Of a DNA stretch of 64,000 nucleotides, positions 48,461-62,340 are shown piece after piece. The stretch lies in NCBI GenBank assembly GCA_029783825.1, contig JAREIK010000500.1, forward strand, positions 1,026,001-1,090,000, written 5' to 3'. The notes under the pieces were generated by a model, which saw nothing but the letters and a program-made list of their open reading frames with translations, was not told the DNA's origin and made no database searches. The number at the start of each line of letters is the position of its first letter. Positions within the stretch are counted from its first letter, which is position 1. Made by a program: the position numbers and the translations under genes. The stretch comes from Sapria himalayana. Its lineage: Eukaryota > Streptophyta > Magnoliopsida > Malpighiales > Rafflesiaceae.

Positions 48461-49588
48461 CCGGATATTTTCTCGGATGTGCATTCTTCGAATAAAATAA
48501 ACTTTTCTTGGATATATTCTAAGAAATATTGGATATTTTCCGATAAAGTATTTTTTTCATTTGATATTTTCTAAAACTACCGCATAGCTCATCTTGAACA
48601 TTGTCCCAATTCGAGTTCGCATATTAATATTTGTCATGCTCCTGAAAAAAAGGTCACGCAACAAAGTCTGGACATTGTCCCAATTTAAGTTTGCAAAATA
48701 TAATCTATTATACCTTTATATGTATATATATCATGCACTCACCCATTTATTTGGATTGTTTGTGTATATGAAATGCAAATATGTCATTTATGATCAAACC
48801 ATGTTCTAGACTTAGTTATAAACTATCCAAATCCAATTCACACTACAATATATTTTACTAAATGAAACATAGAAACTTTTTTCCAATTAACCATTTCCAA
48901 TAAAATTTACAAATAGTTTGAATTAAAATATAAACCATGATCATTTATGGTCTTTAAAAAGAAAGAAATTCTAATAAGAGAAAACTACTATTTCTCAGAA
49001 TATTTCATGAAAACTTTATAAAATTAATATGAAACTGAATCTCTCATCGTGTAGAGTAACTTTTGTTCTTGGACTATTTGATTTTGACTTTAGAATAATT
49101 AGTTATTATCAAAAGAAAATTGATGAAACTTTTAATTTTTTTTCCTACACTATGTCTCTCTCTCTTTCTCACATGAATACTTTTTTTTTCGTCACCCTGT
49201 TTTCTCGATTCCCATAATTTTTTTATTTATTATTTTATTAAAATAATATAAAAAAACTTATTATATATTTTTTTTCTTTGAGGCATGGACTGCACATGGC
49301 TCAACCACATCACTGACATCGTTGCGTTGTCTTCATTTTTTAAATTTCCTAATTATTATTATAATAATTAAATAAATTTTTAAAAAAATAACTAAGTTCT
49401 GACTTCCTTAGAACTTGATGAAATTTGTCACCGTAGCTATATTTTTTAAAACGAATTCAATGACAAATTTTATTTTATCATCAGGGTTCTAACATTTTTA
49501 GTTTATTTTTTTATTGCAAAATTACTAATTTTCCTTTTTTCCAAAAAATCATATTATTTATTTATTCAATTTTTTCCTAGATTTCACA
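48461..49588 (-). repeat. 5' LTR of the chromovirus remnant, truncated
   Basis: Paired with 45251-46439. On the minus strand it starts TGTGAAATC (at 49588) and runs to 48461, where it is fused to mid-pol sequence without a primer-binding site. The fusion shows a deletion that removed the LTR end and about half of the internal region. Confidence 0.75.
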
Positions 49589-50071
49589 TTGAACAATAGT
49601 AATTTGACTTGATTTTAACTCAAAATATTTACTTTGATTGGTTGCAAATGAATCCCATTATAATTATCCATAACCAAGGGCCTTGAATAATCCCCTAGGG
49701 CATGATAATGGATGATCATCAAATAACTTTCCTATCACCTCTTTTATTCTCTCTATTACTTCCAGTATCCTCCATAATATTCTTCTAGTTTTGATTTCTA
49801 GATCTAGAGGTCTTAGCTTAGTCCCAAAGTTTTGCCTCATCAATTAATTTTAAAAAATAAAAGGAAAATAGAATGCAAGAAGACAAACAAATCCAAAAAT
49901 TACAAATTGTATTCAAATAAATTAACATGACTTAACCATTAGATCCAAGAATATTTATCAAATATAATAATATCTAATTTACTAAAAATAAATTATTATT
50001 TTAAAAGAATAATTATGTCAACTCACATTGACTAACCAAACTAAATAATTCTCAACAATATTACCAAAAAC
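49589..50071. other. Unassigned AT-rich DNA
   Basis: Between the chromovirus LTR and the next gypsy LTR. No feature recognised. Confidence 0.5.
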
Positions 50072-51196
50072 TTATTATGACTTTGTTATTTCGCCTAATT
50101 TAATCGGTTAGGTGATATATCAAATACTTATTAACGAAAGTATCTCATAAAATAAGATTTATAAGTTTATGTGTCATACAAGTAGTATAATAGACTTTCA
50201 TTTAGATATCAATCTCACATGGATTGTATTGGCAGTTTGGTTATTCAACAAGAGGCAACCCATTTTTAGTATTATAAATACTCAAATTGTTAAAAAATTG
50301 TAGGTCCATGATTTATATATTTAATTTATGTAATGTTGTTAATTCATTTGATATATTCTATGTCGAACATTAAATGAAGGTTGAGGCATTATATAATGAT
50401 TCCTTTCCCTAATGGCATATAATATTGTTATCATCATTAATCCTTTCCTAATAGTGGTCCCCTCATAACTGTCCAATTGATATATTATCAATAAGACAAC
50501 AATTCATCTCTATACTAATATCATTCATAATATCATACTTTTTTGGCAACTTCTTCAATTATACTTAATGGTTTCTCCATATGCACACTCTTATTCATGA
50601 GCTTATATTTTTATAAAGACTAACAATTAGTATGATTTGTAAGCATTTATAGTTTTAGTTTCATGTGCATAATACCCACATAATTAATATACACTTTCTT
50701 CATGTTTCACCAATGGGAACTAAATAAGTAGAAATATCACACAAGAGAAGTTACTACATTGCGAGTCACCACACACGCACACATGTCATAGGTATCACCT
50801 ATTATTATCCTCCTTAGTAATGAAGCAAATCACAGATTAAAGGTAAACATTTTGAGAGAACACCTTATATAATGTTCATCCTAATAGAGAAGAGAACCAA
50901 TCCCTCTAATATGTATATATGGATTGATATATAAAAGTATTTATACTTTCAGCTTCATAAGCACCATACTCATGATAATTAATATACCCAAATATTGGGG
51001 TTTGAAATATATGTTTATCTCACACATGTCATGCTTGAGTGAGTCTCATGGCTTGCCTATTATCATCAACCATTGCAATCTCATAAAGATCCATCATTAG
51101 TCAAAATCCCAATTTAAGTTGTATCTAGTCACCATTCATCAATATCAATAAAATAAAATATAATCAAGTCATAAATGCATCAATTAGCCAAACTCT
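50072..51196 (-). repeat. Gypsy LTR, minus orientation, head deleted
   Basis: Homologous to 31978-33171: starts TTATTATGACTTTGTTAT (reverse of the LTR end) and shares CTCACATGGATTGTAT, TTATTCAACAAG, GTGGTCCCCTC and GAGTGARTCTCATGGCTTG. The segment between AAATGCATCAATTAG and the polypurine-tract-like CAAACTCTAA is missing, so the LTR head was lost. Confidence 0.75.
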
Positions 51197-51963
51197 AAGA
51201 TAACTTCTCGTATTATTATATAGCCATAGTGATATGTGGAGGCAATTACATTAAGCTTTTCTTCTCTCCTATTAACATATTGACATGGTGCATTTGGATG
51301 CCATGCCATTTGTACTTGGCATGTGCATATAAGTCATCAATATGCCTTCCTTTGAGGACAAGAATCATGGTCTTAAAAATAGTAATACTCAAGTAATATA
51401 CTTTATAATATTTAGTGTCCAAAGTTGTGACTTTGAATAATTTTTATGGCTTAGACATGAATACTTATGGCTCTTTTATTTTTTGAAGCTCAAAAGTTAT
51501 GGCTTTATAAAAATACAGGACTCTAAGAAATTACTCATGACCTTGAGCACTAGTGAGGTACTTGGTTTCTATGATTAGGAGAATTAATGTCATAGTCTTT
51601 AAAACTTTTTAAGCTAAGTATGATTGTAACTCCATGATAATATAATAGTCATTAAGAATATATTATATATTTAAAAATTATACTAATGAAAGGGTATGGT
51701 CATGACATACAAGATTTTTCTAATGACCATTTAGGTAGAGTTTCATCTAAGAATGAACAATAAAACCATTAAAGACTTATAGGTCTATCACATTTGCTAA
51801 ATACCTCCAAATTTTTATTTATTTCATAATTATTCATCAATGTAATTGAAAATACCAAATAATATAAAGTCAACACATATTTGCCCCATTTCTACATATA
51901 CATATCATTCTCAACTACTAGTATATACTAGAATATTGACTAAATTTAATACTAAATATGACA
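51197..51963 (-). repeat. Gypsy spacer fragment (minus)
   Basis: Matches 33650-34450 in the same orientation (TATATAGCYATGRWGTT, GAGGACAARARTCATGG, TATAATATTTAGTRTCC). It is cut at 51963 by the start of a + strand LTR, consistent with insertion of the + strand element into it. Confidence 0.7.
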
Positions 51964-54615
51964 TGACTTTCTAACCCCCCCTCCCCCCCAAGGTAGATTC
52001 AAAAAAAAATCAATCAAAATAGCATTACATTAGTTTTTGTGTCTAAGATTCTTGTGAGGGTTTTTGTTAAAAATGTGAAATTCATGCGATTTTTTTTCTT
52101 GTAACTCATGAACTTATTCCTAATGTCAAACTAAATTGAGGTCTAGGATTTATATAATTTTGATTCATGTGATGTATAGTTTTTTTGATTAATAAATATA
52201 TATTTGATTTATGTTGAGGAATAGAAATTAATGGAGTGCTGATTATATAAAACATGAATTAGGGATTTAATTATTAGTTGGCTTATGTTAGGCTGAGAAA
52301 AAAATAACCACAAACTAAAATTCAAACCAAACCAACCAATTTAGTTCCGTTCTATTTATAAAAATATTCAAATCAGTTTCAACCAAACCAAACCAAAATT
52401 TATTCGGTTTAGTTTGGTTATGCTGGTAAAAAACATATTTAAACTAAACCAAACTGATTTCTTAAAATACTATTAATGTAACTTAGGTTAACATACTTAT
52501 ATAATATAAGTATGAGACTATGAGAACCATAATTGCAATAGCAGCCACCACCAAAACTTCTATCATCCTCATGTTTTTTTCTTCTCTCCTCTTTCTTGCA
52601 CTATTAAACTCTTCATTTTTTCCCCTCTTTCCATTCACTTTCTTTGTTGTTAGCTCTTTATTCTTATGTTATTCTTCCTTTTTGGCTCTCTGTTAGTTGT
52701 TGATTTTCTGGTTCATTATTTGGTGTCAACTATTAAGGCTTCAATTCTCAAGTAAATTTTATTTCTCTCAATTTTGGCTTCTAGAATCTTCATTGTAATG
52801 TTAATTTTTTCACTTATTATGTTTTTCCTTGAATGTATTGTTAAATAATTCTCTAATTTACCTATTTATTCTCTCACACATTGATTTCAAGGGTTTTGTG
52901 GGTTTAGTGATTTTAGTGGGTTTTTTTATTAGAAGAATTTTTATGCTTGGTGGGTCTAGTTCATTATTTACCTGTGTATTCTCTCTAAATAATCATGTTT
53001 GGTGGGTATCTAATTATTCACAAAGACTTCTGTTACTATGCAAATTCACCTATACTTATGTACTATCCAGATTCACCAAGACTTATGTTATTATGCTTTA
53101 ATTACAATGTTAATTATTCTTAAAATGTGGGCAAATTTGTTGTATTTTTCAATTAGCTTTTACATAATATGGACAAATTTTATTAGCATATGTGACAAAT
53201 TATGGATATTGATATTTTAGGTTTTACTTAGATATTATTCTTTTATTGGACATCGTTGTTTTTTATTATTTTTTTTTGACAATGCTATTTTAAGGACATT
53301 GTTGTTATTTTATGAATATTATTACCTTATGAATATTGTTATTTGAATGACATGTATGATAGATTATAAAAATTTAAACATATAATTTCATTGTATTAAA
53401 ATTATGCTGATCAAAAAAGCTCATTTGTTGTCTAAACTAAAATTTCAAACCGAGCCGAAGCAAACTAGTTCGGTTCAGTTCAAATTGGTTTTTTAAAAAT
53501 TTTATACATAAACCGAACCAAACTGATTAATATTGTCTTTGGTTTTGTATATTTATAAACCAAACTAAACCAAACTGACCGATGCTCACCCCTAGGTTTA
53601 TGTATGTTTTCAAGATAAAAGTGATAGGTAAAGCATGAGGTTCACTCACATACATATTAGGAAGAAAGTAATATCTTTTCTAACTATAATATATGAGATA
53701 AACTTATATATTAAAACTCAAAAATCAGGTATGTTAATCATTATGAGTACTACACACACGAAGCCAAAAGCACGAATGATATTACATTCCAATCCATTAT
53801 ATATGTCTTAGAAGAACTATTTTTTGATTTAGGTGGACATTATATAGAACATTCTCCTAAGGGTTTTATCTTTGGTATGAGAGTGACATCCTCACAATAA
53901 AGAATGTTGATGGTTAATCTATGGAACATGCATGAGTATTGTGACTTATAAGATGGTGACAACCTTTTAAGTTATTTTTACTAGTATGGTTCCCACCAAT
54001 ATAACTTGAGGTAAGCATATGTTAATTGTATGAGTATGATATTTATGAAGCTAAAAGTACAAATAATTATTAATAATGTTAGTTTCGTATTTTTATAATA
54101 CATATGGCCAGAGAATAAGAATGTACATACAAAAAAACTATCAAGAGTATTTAATAGGTTTCCTAAAAGATATAGACTTGTGAATGACTCTTGAATAGAG
54201 ATAATATATTTTCTTGGTGATACAGTATTAATGGTATAGTTATGAACGGACCATCATTAGGATAGGTTCAATGGTGGTAACCATGTTATATACCATTAGG
54301 GAAAATGATCATTTCACAATAACCAACTTTCATTCTATATTCAAACCCAATATAATTTGAATTGTTTAAATATGCATCATATGAAATAAGTGGATAAATC
54401 CTAGCTCGGAGTCATACCAAAATCTTTAATTATCTCATTCACTAGAGTCATGTTTGTTATCTTAATGTTGGTTGATCGAACTACTAATACAATCCCTATG
54501 AGATTAAAATCTAAATGAAATTTTTTTTACTACTTATATGACATATATACTTGTTGATCTTTATTGATGAGATACTCTCACTAGTGAGTTATTAAGACAC
54601 TGTCTATCAAAAAAA
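51964..54615 (+). repeat. 5' LTR of internally deleted gypsy element, split by a hAT element
   Basis: 51964-52288 and 53604-54615 together align with the LTR at 58314-59660: AATCAATCAAAATAGCAT, GATTCATGTGATRTAT, GAATTAGGGATTT, then GGTAAASCATGAGG, GTATGATGCTTAC-type words and TTGATGAGATAC. The hAT-like element at 52289-53595 accounts for the extra length. A poly-C tract near its start (about 51976-51988) obscures the exact border. Confidence 0.7.
52289..53595. mobile_element. hAT-like element in gypsy LTR, 1307 bp
   Basis: Ends carry the TAGGGGTGAGCA-type terminus with a following AAACCAAACC/GGTTTGGTTT theme (52310-52460 and 53440-53580). It is flanked by gcttatgt (52281-52288) and gtttatgt (53596-53603), a 7/8 match. 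The related LTR at 58314 lacks this insert at the corresponding place, confirming insertion. No transposase is encoded. Confidence 0.85.
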
Positions 54616-54619
54616 GTTG

Positions 54620-55138
54620 ACAATAAATTTTTAATGGCAGTACTGGAAATTATTTAGTTTGATTAATCAATATAAATTAACATAATTATCCTGGAAAAAG
54701 AAGAATTTTTTTTGGTAGTATATATAGTGTTATTTTGATAAATTTATTCGAATCCAATAGATATCTTGTTATCTTGTTTGGAATGTTGATTATTGTGTTT
54801 TGTAGTTGAATTGTTTTTTTTTCTTTTTTAGCCCACCAACCAATAGAATGAAATTTTAGAACTGAGTTAACACATCGAGACTCAAAAAACAATCAATCAA
54901 AAGTTGGTAGTCTATAGAGGATAATATTGCATGGATACTTTTTTTTCAATAATTTAATCTCATATATAAAAATATATGTAAAAATGTGATAGTAAAAATT
55001 TTCTAAAATTTTAGAAAATTTTTTTAATGAGCAAGTTTTGACAATAGAGACTTGATTCCATGGTATGTTAATTTTATGACCTATTAAGCATATAATGTCC
55101 TACCACCAATTTTCACATCATATCAAAATATATTTCTT
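54620..55138 (+). other. Gypsy 5' leader and deletion junction
   Basis: 54640-54850 resembles the leader at 22500-22680 (GAAATTATTTAGTTT, a T-rich tract, then AGCCCACCAACC). After about 54850 the gag and protease sequence expected is missing and the sequence passes to integrase at 55139, so most of the internal region was deleted. Confidence 0.6.
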
Positions 55139-56215
55139 CATGATGTGAAATATTATCTTTTAGATGATCTACTCTTGTTTAAAAGATGTACTTATCATAT
55201 TATAAGGGGATGTGTTCTTGAAAGTGAGCAATCAATGATTATCCACATATGGAACTTTTTTCCATATGACCATTTTGGAAAAAATAAAACTACTCAAAAG
55301 GTATTGCAATCCAAATTTTTGGTCATTATTATTTCAAGATTGCAAAAGCATAGTACAATGGTGTGAAAAATACCAATGATTGGGAAATATCTCTAGAACA
55401 CACGAAATGATAGTTAACTTTATCATAAAAGTAGAGATCTTTGATATATTGGGAATTGACTTCATGGGTTCTTTTCTAGTATCTTGTGAGAAAGAATATA
55501 TCATGTTGGCAATATATTATGTATTGAAATGAATTGAAGTAATTGTAGTGTAGAAAAAAGATGGGAAGATAATTATAGAGTTCTTATGCAAGAATATTTT
55601 TACTCAATTTGGAGCACCACAAGATATCCTAAGTGATAGAGGGAGCCACTTCTATAACTATATATTTGAGAAATATTTGGAAAAGCATAGAACTAAGCAT
55701 AAAAGGGACTTGTATATTATCCGCATAGTAATGGAAAAACAAAAATATCAAATAAGAACATAAAAAAATATTGGAGAACATGGTTAATCCATCTAGGAAA
55801 GATTATTCTTAATGTCTCTTTTTCAACTCATCTTTGGAAAGGCTTGTCACTTATTAATTAAACTTTAACATAAAGCATGATGGACTATCAAAAAGTTGAA
55901 CTATAACATGAAGGATATAAAGGAAATAAGAGTTCCATAAATGAGTGAATTGGAAGCATCGAGAAATGAAACATATAATAACTCACAAAATTATAAAGAT
56001 AAAACAAAACAATGTCATGATAAGAACCTACAAAGAAGAGATTTTAAAGTTGGAGAAAAGGTACTGGTTTTTAATTCTTGGTTGAAATTATTCATAGAAA
56101 AGTTAAAATTTTGATTGTATGACCCTTTTGAAATATTATCTGTGAATCCCAATGGAATGGAATATAAGGTAAATGGATAGAGAGTACGACATAACATGGG
56201 TATGGAAAAAAAATT
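55139..56215 (+). pseudogene. Gypsy integrase remnant (Athila/Tat type)
   Basis: The + strand reads VKYYLLDDLLLFKRC and IIRGCV, then HFGKNKTTQKVLQSKF (the zinc-binding region). It continues with the catalytic core FDILGIDFMGSFLVS (about 55440-55485) and NIFTQFGAPQDILSDRGSHF (about 55595-55655), holding both catalytic Asp positions. The C-terminal DFKVGEKVLVFNSWLKLF follows (about 56040-56095). Stops fall at conserved Trp and other positions. This part supplies the family assignment for the LTR and spacer around it. Confidence 0.88.
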
Positions 56216-58313
56216 TGAAGGATGATGACTCGATAAAGCTACAAAGCCATGGCTATGTACAACATTGTAACTTTCATGTTACTGAATGAAACTATCCATC
56301 AAAAGCTCAAACTTATAGTAGCAATGCACAATACCATAAATTTGGGGTTACAAAATAAAATTTCTTATTATAAGCTCAGATACAAATCATAGTTATTCCT
56401 AATTTCATGACTTGGGGGTTATAGATAAAAATGAGCCAAGAGAAATTGAAAGACAAAGTTGCGGTTGGGCTTAGCACAATGACTTAAGGGATACATGAAG
56501 AAAAATGATAGGTTAAAACTGAAAAAGAAGCCACATCATTAGCCAAAACTATGGCATTTGCAAAAGCTATAGTATCCAAGGAATCAAATGAAAAAAGAAG
56601 GAAGTTTAAATAATGTAAGATAGATGGAATAAACAAAAAAGAATGAAGTAAAATAGTATACTAAAAGGCTAACATGTATGACAGAGATCACCAGTAGAGA
56701 AGATGAGATCTTGATGGACTAGTGACGTATATTAAATATAGCTCTACTTGGAGATAATCCAAGGATTATTTTCACATATATGATATAATAAATTACTTTA
56801 CACCCATCAATGAATAAAGGTACACTCCCAACATTTCCATTAATATAGTCACAGAATTTAAACCTTACCATGACTATTAATATGTCCTATAGAATTTGCT
56901 CCACTATTTTGAGATACTACAATACTCAAACCTAGTCATAGAGAGATAAATTTTTAAGATGATTTAGATTATTTTTATTAAGAAGGAAGTTATTGCTCAT
57001 GGATGAATAATAGTTTTAGTATAGGAGTTTGTTTGGTATATAAACTATTCAATATTAGTGTGCATTTTTGGTACATTTGATAATGTGTAAGTATGAAAAT
57101 GGCCATAATTAGATAAATTTCATGATGATTATAGTTTTAATGGATTTTGAAGAATGGTCATGAAATCAATATATTTTTGGAGATATTTGGTGACTTAATA
57201 GTTTATAGGTTATTAAGTAGTTTTGAAATCCATTCTAGTCTAAAACTAAGTACAACATATTTGTATATTAAGACTCTACCACCTTGTTAGAATAATTTTT
57301 CAACTATACAACATATTTTTTTTGCTATGATATTTTCATGAAGTCGCAGCCATACTTATCTCATAAAAATTAAATAACAATAATATTGATTTTATGTCAT
57401 GTTAACTAAGTACCCCACTGGTGCTAAAGGGCATAGCTACTTTCTAATGCCACAACTTTATATTTATCAAGACTTTTATTCTAAAGTTATGGCTTCTTAC
57501 AATGTTTTGACTTATGAGCGACAAAAAATTACAAAGCCAAAACTACTTAGACTAAAGTTACAACAATTATTGAGTGTCATGACTTTTGGAGATCTAATAT
57601 TAAATAGTATTTACTTGAGCACAGCCACTTCACAAGGCTATGACTCTTGTCTTCATAAGAAGGCAAGATCATGCACTTGATGTATGAGCTAATTATCAAT
57701 GGCATAGCCATTCTTACTGTTGCAGCTATGTGAGACACAAGAAAGGTCAAAGCTAAAGTCAAGACCAATTCAAGTGTCATGGTCATCCTTAACAACACAA
57801 CCATATTATACACAAAAGAGATAAATCCCACCACCAAGACCATTCTCAACAGCATGAACATATTATACACAAGCGAGTTTGTTCAAAGTGTTGCGATAAT
57901 TCTTAATGTCATAGCTATATTATGTATAAGAGAGGTTGTTTATAGCATCAAATCCATTTCTAGTTTATTGGCAAGAAAATGAATAAGAGAGACCAATAAC
58001 AAAGAAGTGGTCATTTCCAATATAAAAATTTTATGTTACAAAATGATTAGGATGCATTCTAATGTCACGACTATTTTTTATAGTTATAACCTCGAGCTCA
58101 AAAAATATTAGGCAAATTCATGGCATCTTCTTAAATTCTTAACTTCTTAAATAAATACAAAAATATCAAAGTATAAAAGAGGAACAAAAAGAAATCACAA
58201 AATAAAGCACATTAATGATCAAATAATTCAAGGGATGATTTTCACACTTTTTAGGAGATCCACAAGAAAGAAAGAGATACAAGACATAAACTAGACTGTA
58301 GAGTTGGGGGACA
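56216..58313 (+). repeat. Gypsy spacer and polypurine tract
   Basis: Sequence between integrase and 3' LTR, homologous to 30000-31977. It is rich in CATGAC/GTCATG phrases (for example 57570-58090) and lacks long open frames. It ends GTAGAGTTGGGGGACA (about 58298-58313), the polypurine tract. Confidence 0.75.
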
Positions 58314-59660
58314 TGATATCAAATTCTTTTATGATATATTCAAAAAAATCAATCAAAATAGCATGGGATTGGATTTTGTATCCAAGATTATTATGAGAGT
58401 TGTCATTGTGAACTCAAGATTCATGAGATATCTTCTCTTGTATTTCATAAATATCTTTCTAATATTAGGCTTAATTGAAATCTAAGGTTGGTGTAATTTT
58501 GATTCATGTGATATATTAATTGTTTTTGTGATTAATAAATATATTAGCTTTATTTTTTGGTATAGAAATTGATGGATATAGTGATTAAGTAGAACAAGAA
58601 TTAGGGATTTTACTATTAGTAGATTTGTGCATATTTTTATGGTGTACAATGATTGGTAAACCATGAGGCACTCATGTATACATAAAGAAGGAAGTGATAA
58701 CTTTCTGATCATAATGTATGAGACAAACCTATATGTTGAAACTCAAAATTCATATATACTAATCTTGTAAGTATGATGCTTACAAAATGAAATTACAAAT
58801 GATATTATATGTTAATCCATAATACATGTCTCAAAAGAACAAATTTTTGATTTAGAAAGATGTTATATAGAATGTATTCCTAAGAATTTTACCTTTAGTT
58901 TGGGAGTCCTTGTTACTATGGAGGATGATAATAAGTAATCCATAGGATATATATGTATGTACTGTGACTCATAAGGTAGTCACAGTCCTTTGAGTTATTT
59001 TCACTCATTTAGTTCCTAATGGTGAAACTTGTGAGAAATATATATTAATTATGTGAGTATGATGCTTACAAAATTAAAAGTATAGATGCTTATAAACAAC
59101 ATCAATTCTTGGTCTTTATGATATTTGAGACAGAAAAATAAGAATGTATATACAAAGCAATCACCAAGGGTAGTTGACAAGTTGCCTAAAATATATTCAC
59201 TTGTGAATAAATCTTGAGCAAAGATAATTTATTATCTCGATGATAAAGTACTAAGAGGATGGAAATGAGGGGACCATCATTATGATGGGATCATTGGTGA
59301 TAATCACTTTGTATGCCATTAGGGTAAATGGTCATTTCAGAATAACCCAACCTTTATTCTTTATCTAGAGCCAATATAATTCGAATTATTTGAATATAAA
59401 CCACACAAATAAGTGGGAAAATCCTATGATCTAAGAGTCTTACCAAATTCTACAATTATCTCCTTTATTAAAGTTATATTATTTCACTATTGATTGACCA
59501 AACTATTGATACAATCTAAGTGAGATCGATATCTAAATGAAAATCTTATTTACTACCTATATAAAATATATGCTTATGGATCCTTATTGATGAGATACCT
59601 TTGCTAACTTTTAGGATGCTATCTAACTAATAAATTAGGCAGGATAACAAAGTCATAATA
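58314..59660 (+). repeat. 3' LTR of internally deleted gypsy element
   Basis: About 1.35 kb, starting TGATATCAAATTC after the polypurine tract and ending near AACAAAGTCATAATA. It serves as the reference copy for the LTRs at 31978, 50072 and 51964. No matching 5-bp duplication with 51959-51963 could be seen. Confidence 0.75.
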
Positions 59661-60690
59661 ATAATAAAATTATTTTTTTGTTTTTTTTTGAGAAATATTG
59701 AATGTGCTAATGCATGTGCACCCCTGATACTTAATATTCATCAATGATTGTATTAGTAGTTGTTGATTTGTGTATTTTTTAAATACATATATTCACTAAT
59801 ATTATTAACCAATTTTTTATATTACTTTTTTCATATAGCACAGCACAAACAATTACTCTTGCATCCTCACTTTTTGTTATTTAATGGTAAATTATTTGGT
59901 TTCATTCATATTTTTTCTAAAGCTACTATCTATGTAGTTGAATCACAACTATGTTTTGAAGAGTTGTGATTGGACTAAAGCTAAAAGATCAATAGCCGAG
60001 TCATCGTCATATTCTATGGAGTCACAATTAGACCAAAATCAAGAAACCCTTTTCTATGTTGTCATGATAATTAAAGCTAAAATAGTGACTAGAGTTTGGA
60101 GTTTCAACCATGGTTTTGGAGTCAATACCTAAATAGAGTTGAAACTTATTAAGGGAGATTGTGACTTGAGTTTATAGTTTTGAAGTTGTGACTTGTATTA
60201 TAAAATTGCTACTCAACTTAAATTGTAACATCATTGTTGTCATAATATCGTGTTGTACTGTGATGACTAGAAACATGTGGATTCAAGTTATGACCTATTC
60301 TTTGGGGTCGTGGTTTGGATTAGTTGTTTCATATTATCGATTATCATGACATAAACTTCAGTTTAAGAGATTTTTTAAGTTATTTTTTAAAGACTTGTAA
60401 ATGTGTCTATCTAGACTAAATGTCATAAAAGAATGGAAAATATTGATACAAAAAATTGATTAGTCAAAAAGAATGAATAGTGAAAAAACAAATTTCTTAA
60501 CTCTCCTCTCTCTCTCTCTCTCTCTCTCTCCTAAAGATGTGTGTATGTATATGTGCTTCTTCTATGAGAGTTCTATTTGTGGTTGATTTCTTTCCTTGGA
60601 AACCCTAAACTCCAACCTTCATCCATCCTTAGTACCTCATGGATTTGTAATAGCTGGGACTCCTTAATTTTAATATTTGGTATTAGATCC
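59661..60690. other. Unassigned DNA, probably including an LTR of copia B copy 2
   Basis: 60000-60360 is rich in GTCATGA/GTGACTTG words like the copia B LTR. A (CT)n run lies at about 60503-60530. A sequence TTTGGTATTAGATCC at 60690-60704 resembles a damaged copia primer-binding site (TGGTATCAGAGCC). No gene recognised. Confidence 0.45.
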
Positions 60691-62340
60691 ATGATTTAGT
60701 ATAGAGCCTGAATAAGATTTTTTTTTTGGTATCCAAGGATGGATTAAAGTATAGATCAGAGATTGATGAGGTAGGCAACATCTAGGATTGATGTTGAGAA
60801 ATTCACAAGGAATAGTTTCGAAATATGGAAGTTAAAAATGAAAATTTTGTTTATTGATAAAGATTATTGGTCTGTGATATAAGATTTAAAGACAATAATG
60901 AGTAATCAGAAATGAGAGACATTGTCTATCGATTCTTTCAAATGGGACAAGATAGATCAGAGAATATGAGACTTGATCTAACAAAGTTTGTCAGGTGAAG
61001 TTTTAGTAAATGTTTTTGGTGAGAGAATTATGGACTTGTGGGAAAAACTAGAGATGCTCTATCAAAGCATGTTGCTGATCAATAAATTATTCTTGAAAAA
61101 AAAGCACTATAAGTTACACATGGAGAAGAATGACTTATTTACCTCATATCTATATAAGTTCCACACATAATCAACCAATTATAATATGTTGACTATGAGA
61201 TTATTGATGATGATAAAGTTATTTCTCTTTTTAACTACCAGATTTATGAGATAATCTATTTATCACTATTAGTAGTTGTATAATAAGATTATCCTATGAG
61301 ATATTAGTAGCAACTCTAGTGTTAGAGGATATGAGAATGAAGAGTATAAGAAAATACTCTAAGGATGTATTGTCAGTGAGGGGAGTATTAAATAATAAAG
61401 GATGAACTAGTATGGAAGCAAGTCTAATTTAAGAAGATGAACAAAGAGTGGATATGTTGTAGTTAAAATGATGAAAGTGTGATAGACCTAGGCTTTTCAA
61501 GAAGGATTATAAGAATCTTGGAAGAATACCAACTCAAGTTACGGCATCATTATCACAAGTTGAGACTCAAGAGAGCGTTGGCTTGGCATTCAAGGAGTCA
61601 TCCACTAGTGGAGACCTATATTTTATTGAGACCTGTATCACTCATATTGATGAGAAAACCCAATTTGATGTTACATATACATCATAACACATGACTTTTT
61701 ATTGGAGTTGGTTGAAAAAATATGAGCCTTATGATGGAGGAGATATGAATATGATAAATAACTTAATGATTAAAATAGTTGGCCATGGGAAGGAAAAGAT
61801 AAAGATGCATGATGGAAGTTTTAAATTTATTCTGAGAATATTGCAAATTTCACACTTAGTAAAAATTTAATTTTTATATGTGTGATAATGAATACTAGTG
61901 TGAATTTCAGTTGTGACAACAAATCTTGTAAGTTAACATGGGGAGAAATTGTAATTATTTATGGAGCAAGGTGTGGAATATTGTACAAACTAATAATAAG
62001 TACTATCATAGCTATAGTAAGGTCCTTAATTTCTGAGAAGAAATCCAGGGACAACAATATCCAATCATAACATGGAAATATGATGTCATAAATGAGTTCG
62101 ACATCGCAACCAGGTTCAATATTGTAATCAAGTTCAACATCCTCAAATGAAGGCATGAAGTCATGACGTAGTCCAATCTTGCAACCTAAAACAATATTAT
62201 GGCTTGAAAGACTTATCTATGTTAGTGAGAAGAGTCTGATGTCTTTATCTTTGAATAGGATGTACAAGGAGTCCCAGATTGCACAAAAGCCCTCAGGCCT
62301 TGCTAAGACTTTTTGTATGGAAAACAAGAGTGGATAAAAT
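60691..62340 (+). pseudogene. Second copia family B remnant (gag to pre-integrase)
   Basis: Gag words correspond to the copy at 10752: FTRNSFEIWKLKMKILF (about 60787-60840), then LWEKLEMLYQSMLLINKLFL and KKHYKLHMEKNDLF (61030-61140). The block after protease reads YEPYDGGDMNM and VGHGKEKIKMHDGSFKF (about 61720-61830). Near 62090-62200 there are short CATGAC and CAACCAGGTTCAA repeats comparable in kind to the 78-bp array of the first copy. Reverse transcriptase was not found. Stops are numerous. Confidence 0.7.

Noticed and set aside
52829..53220. Possible membrane protein frames on the + strand
   Set aside because: They are inside a hAT-like element, are AT-biased and overlap one another in different frames without recognised motifs.
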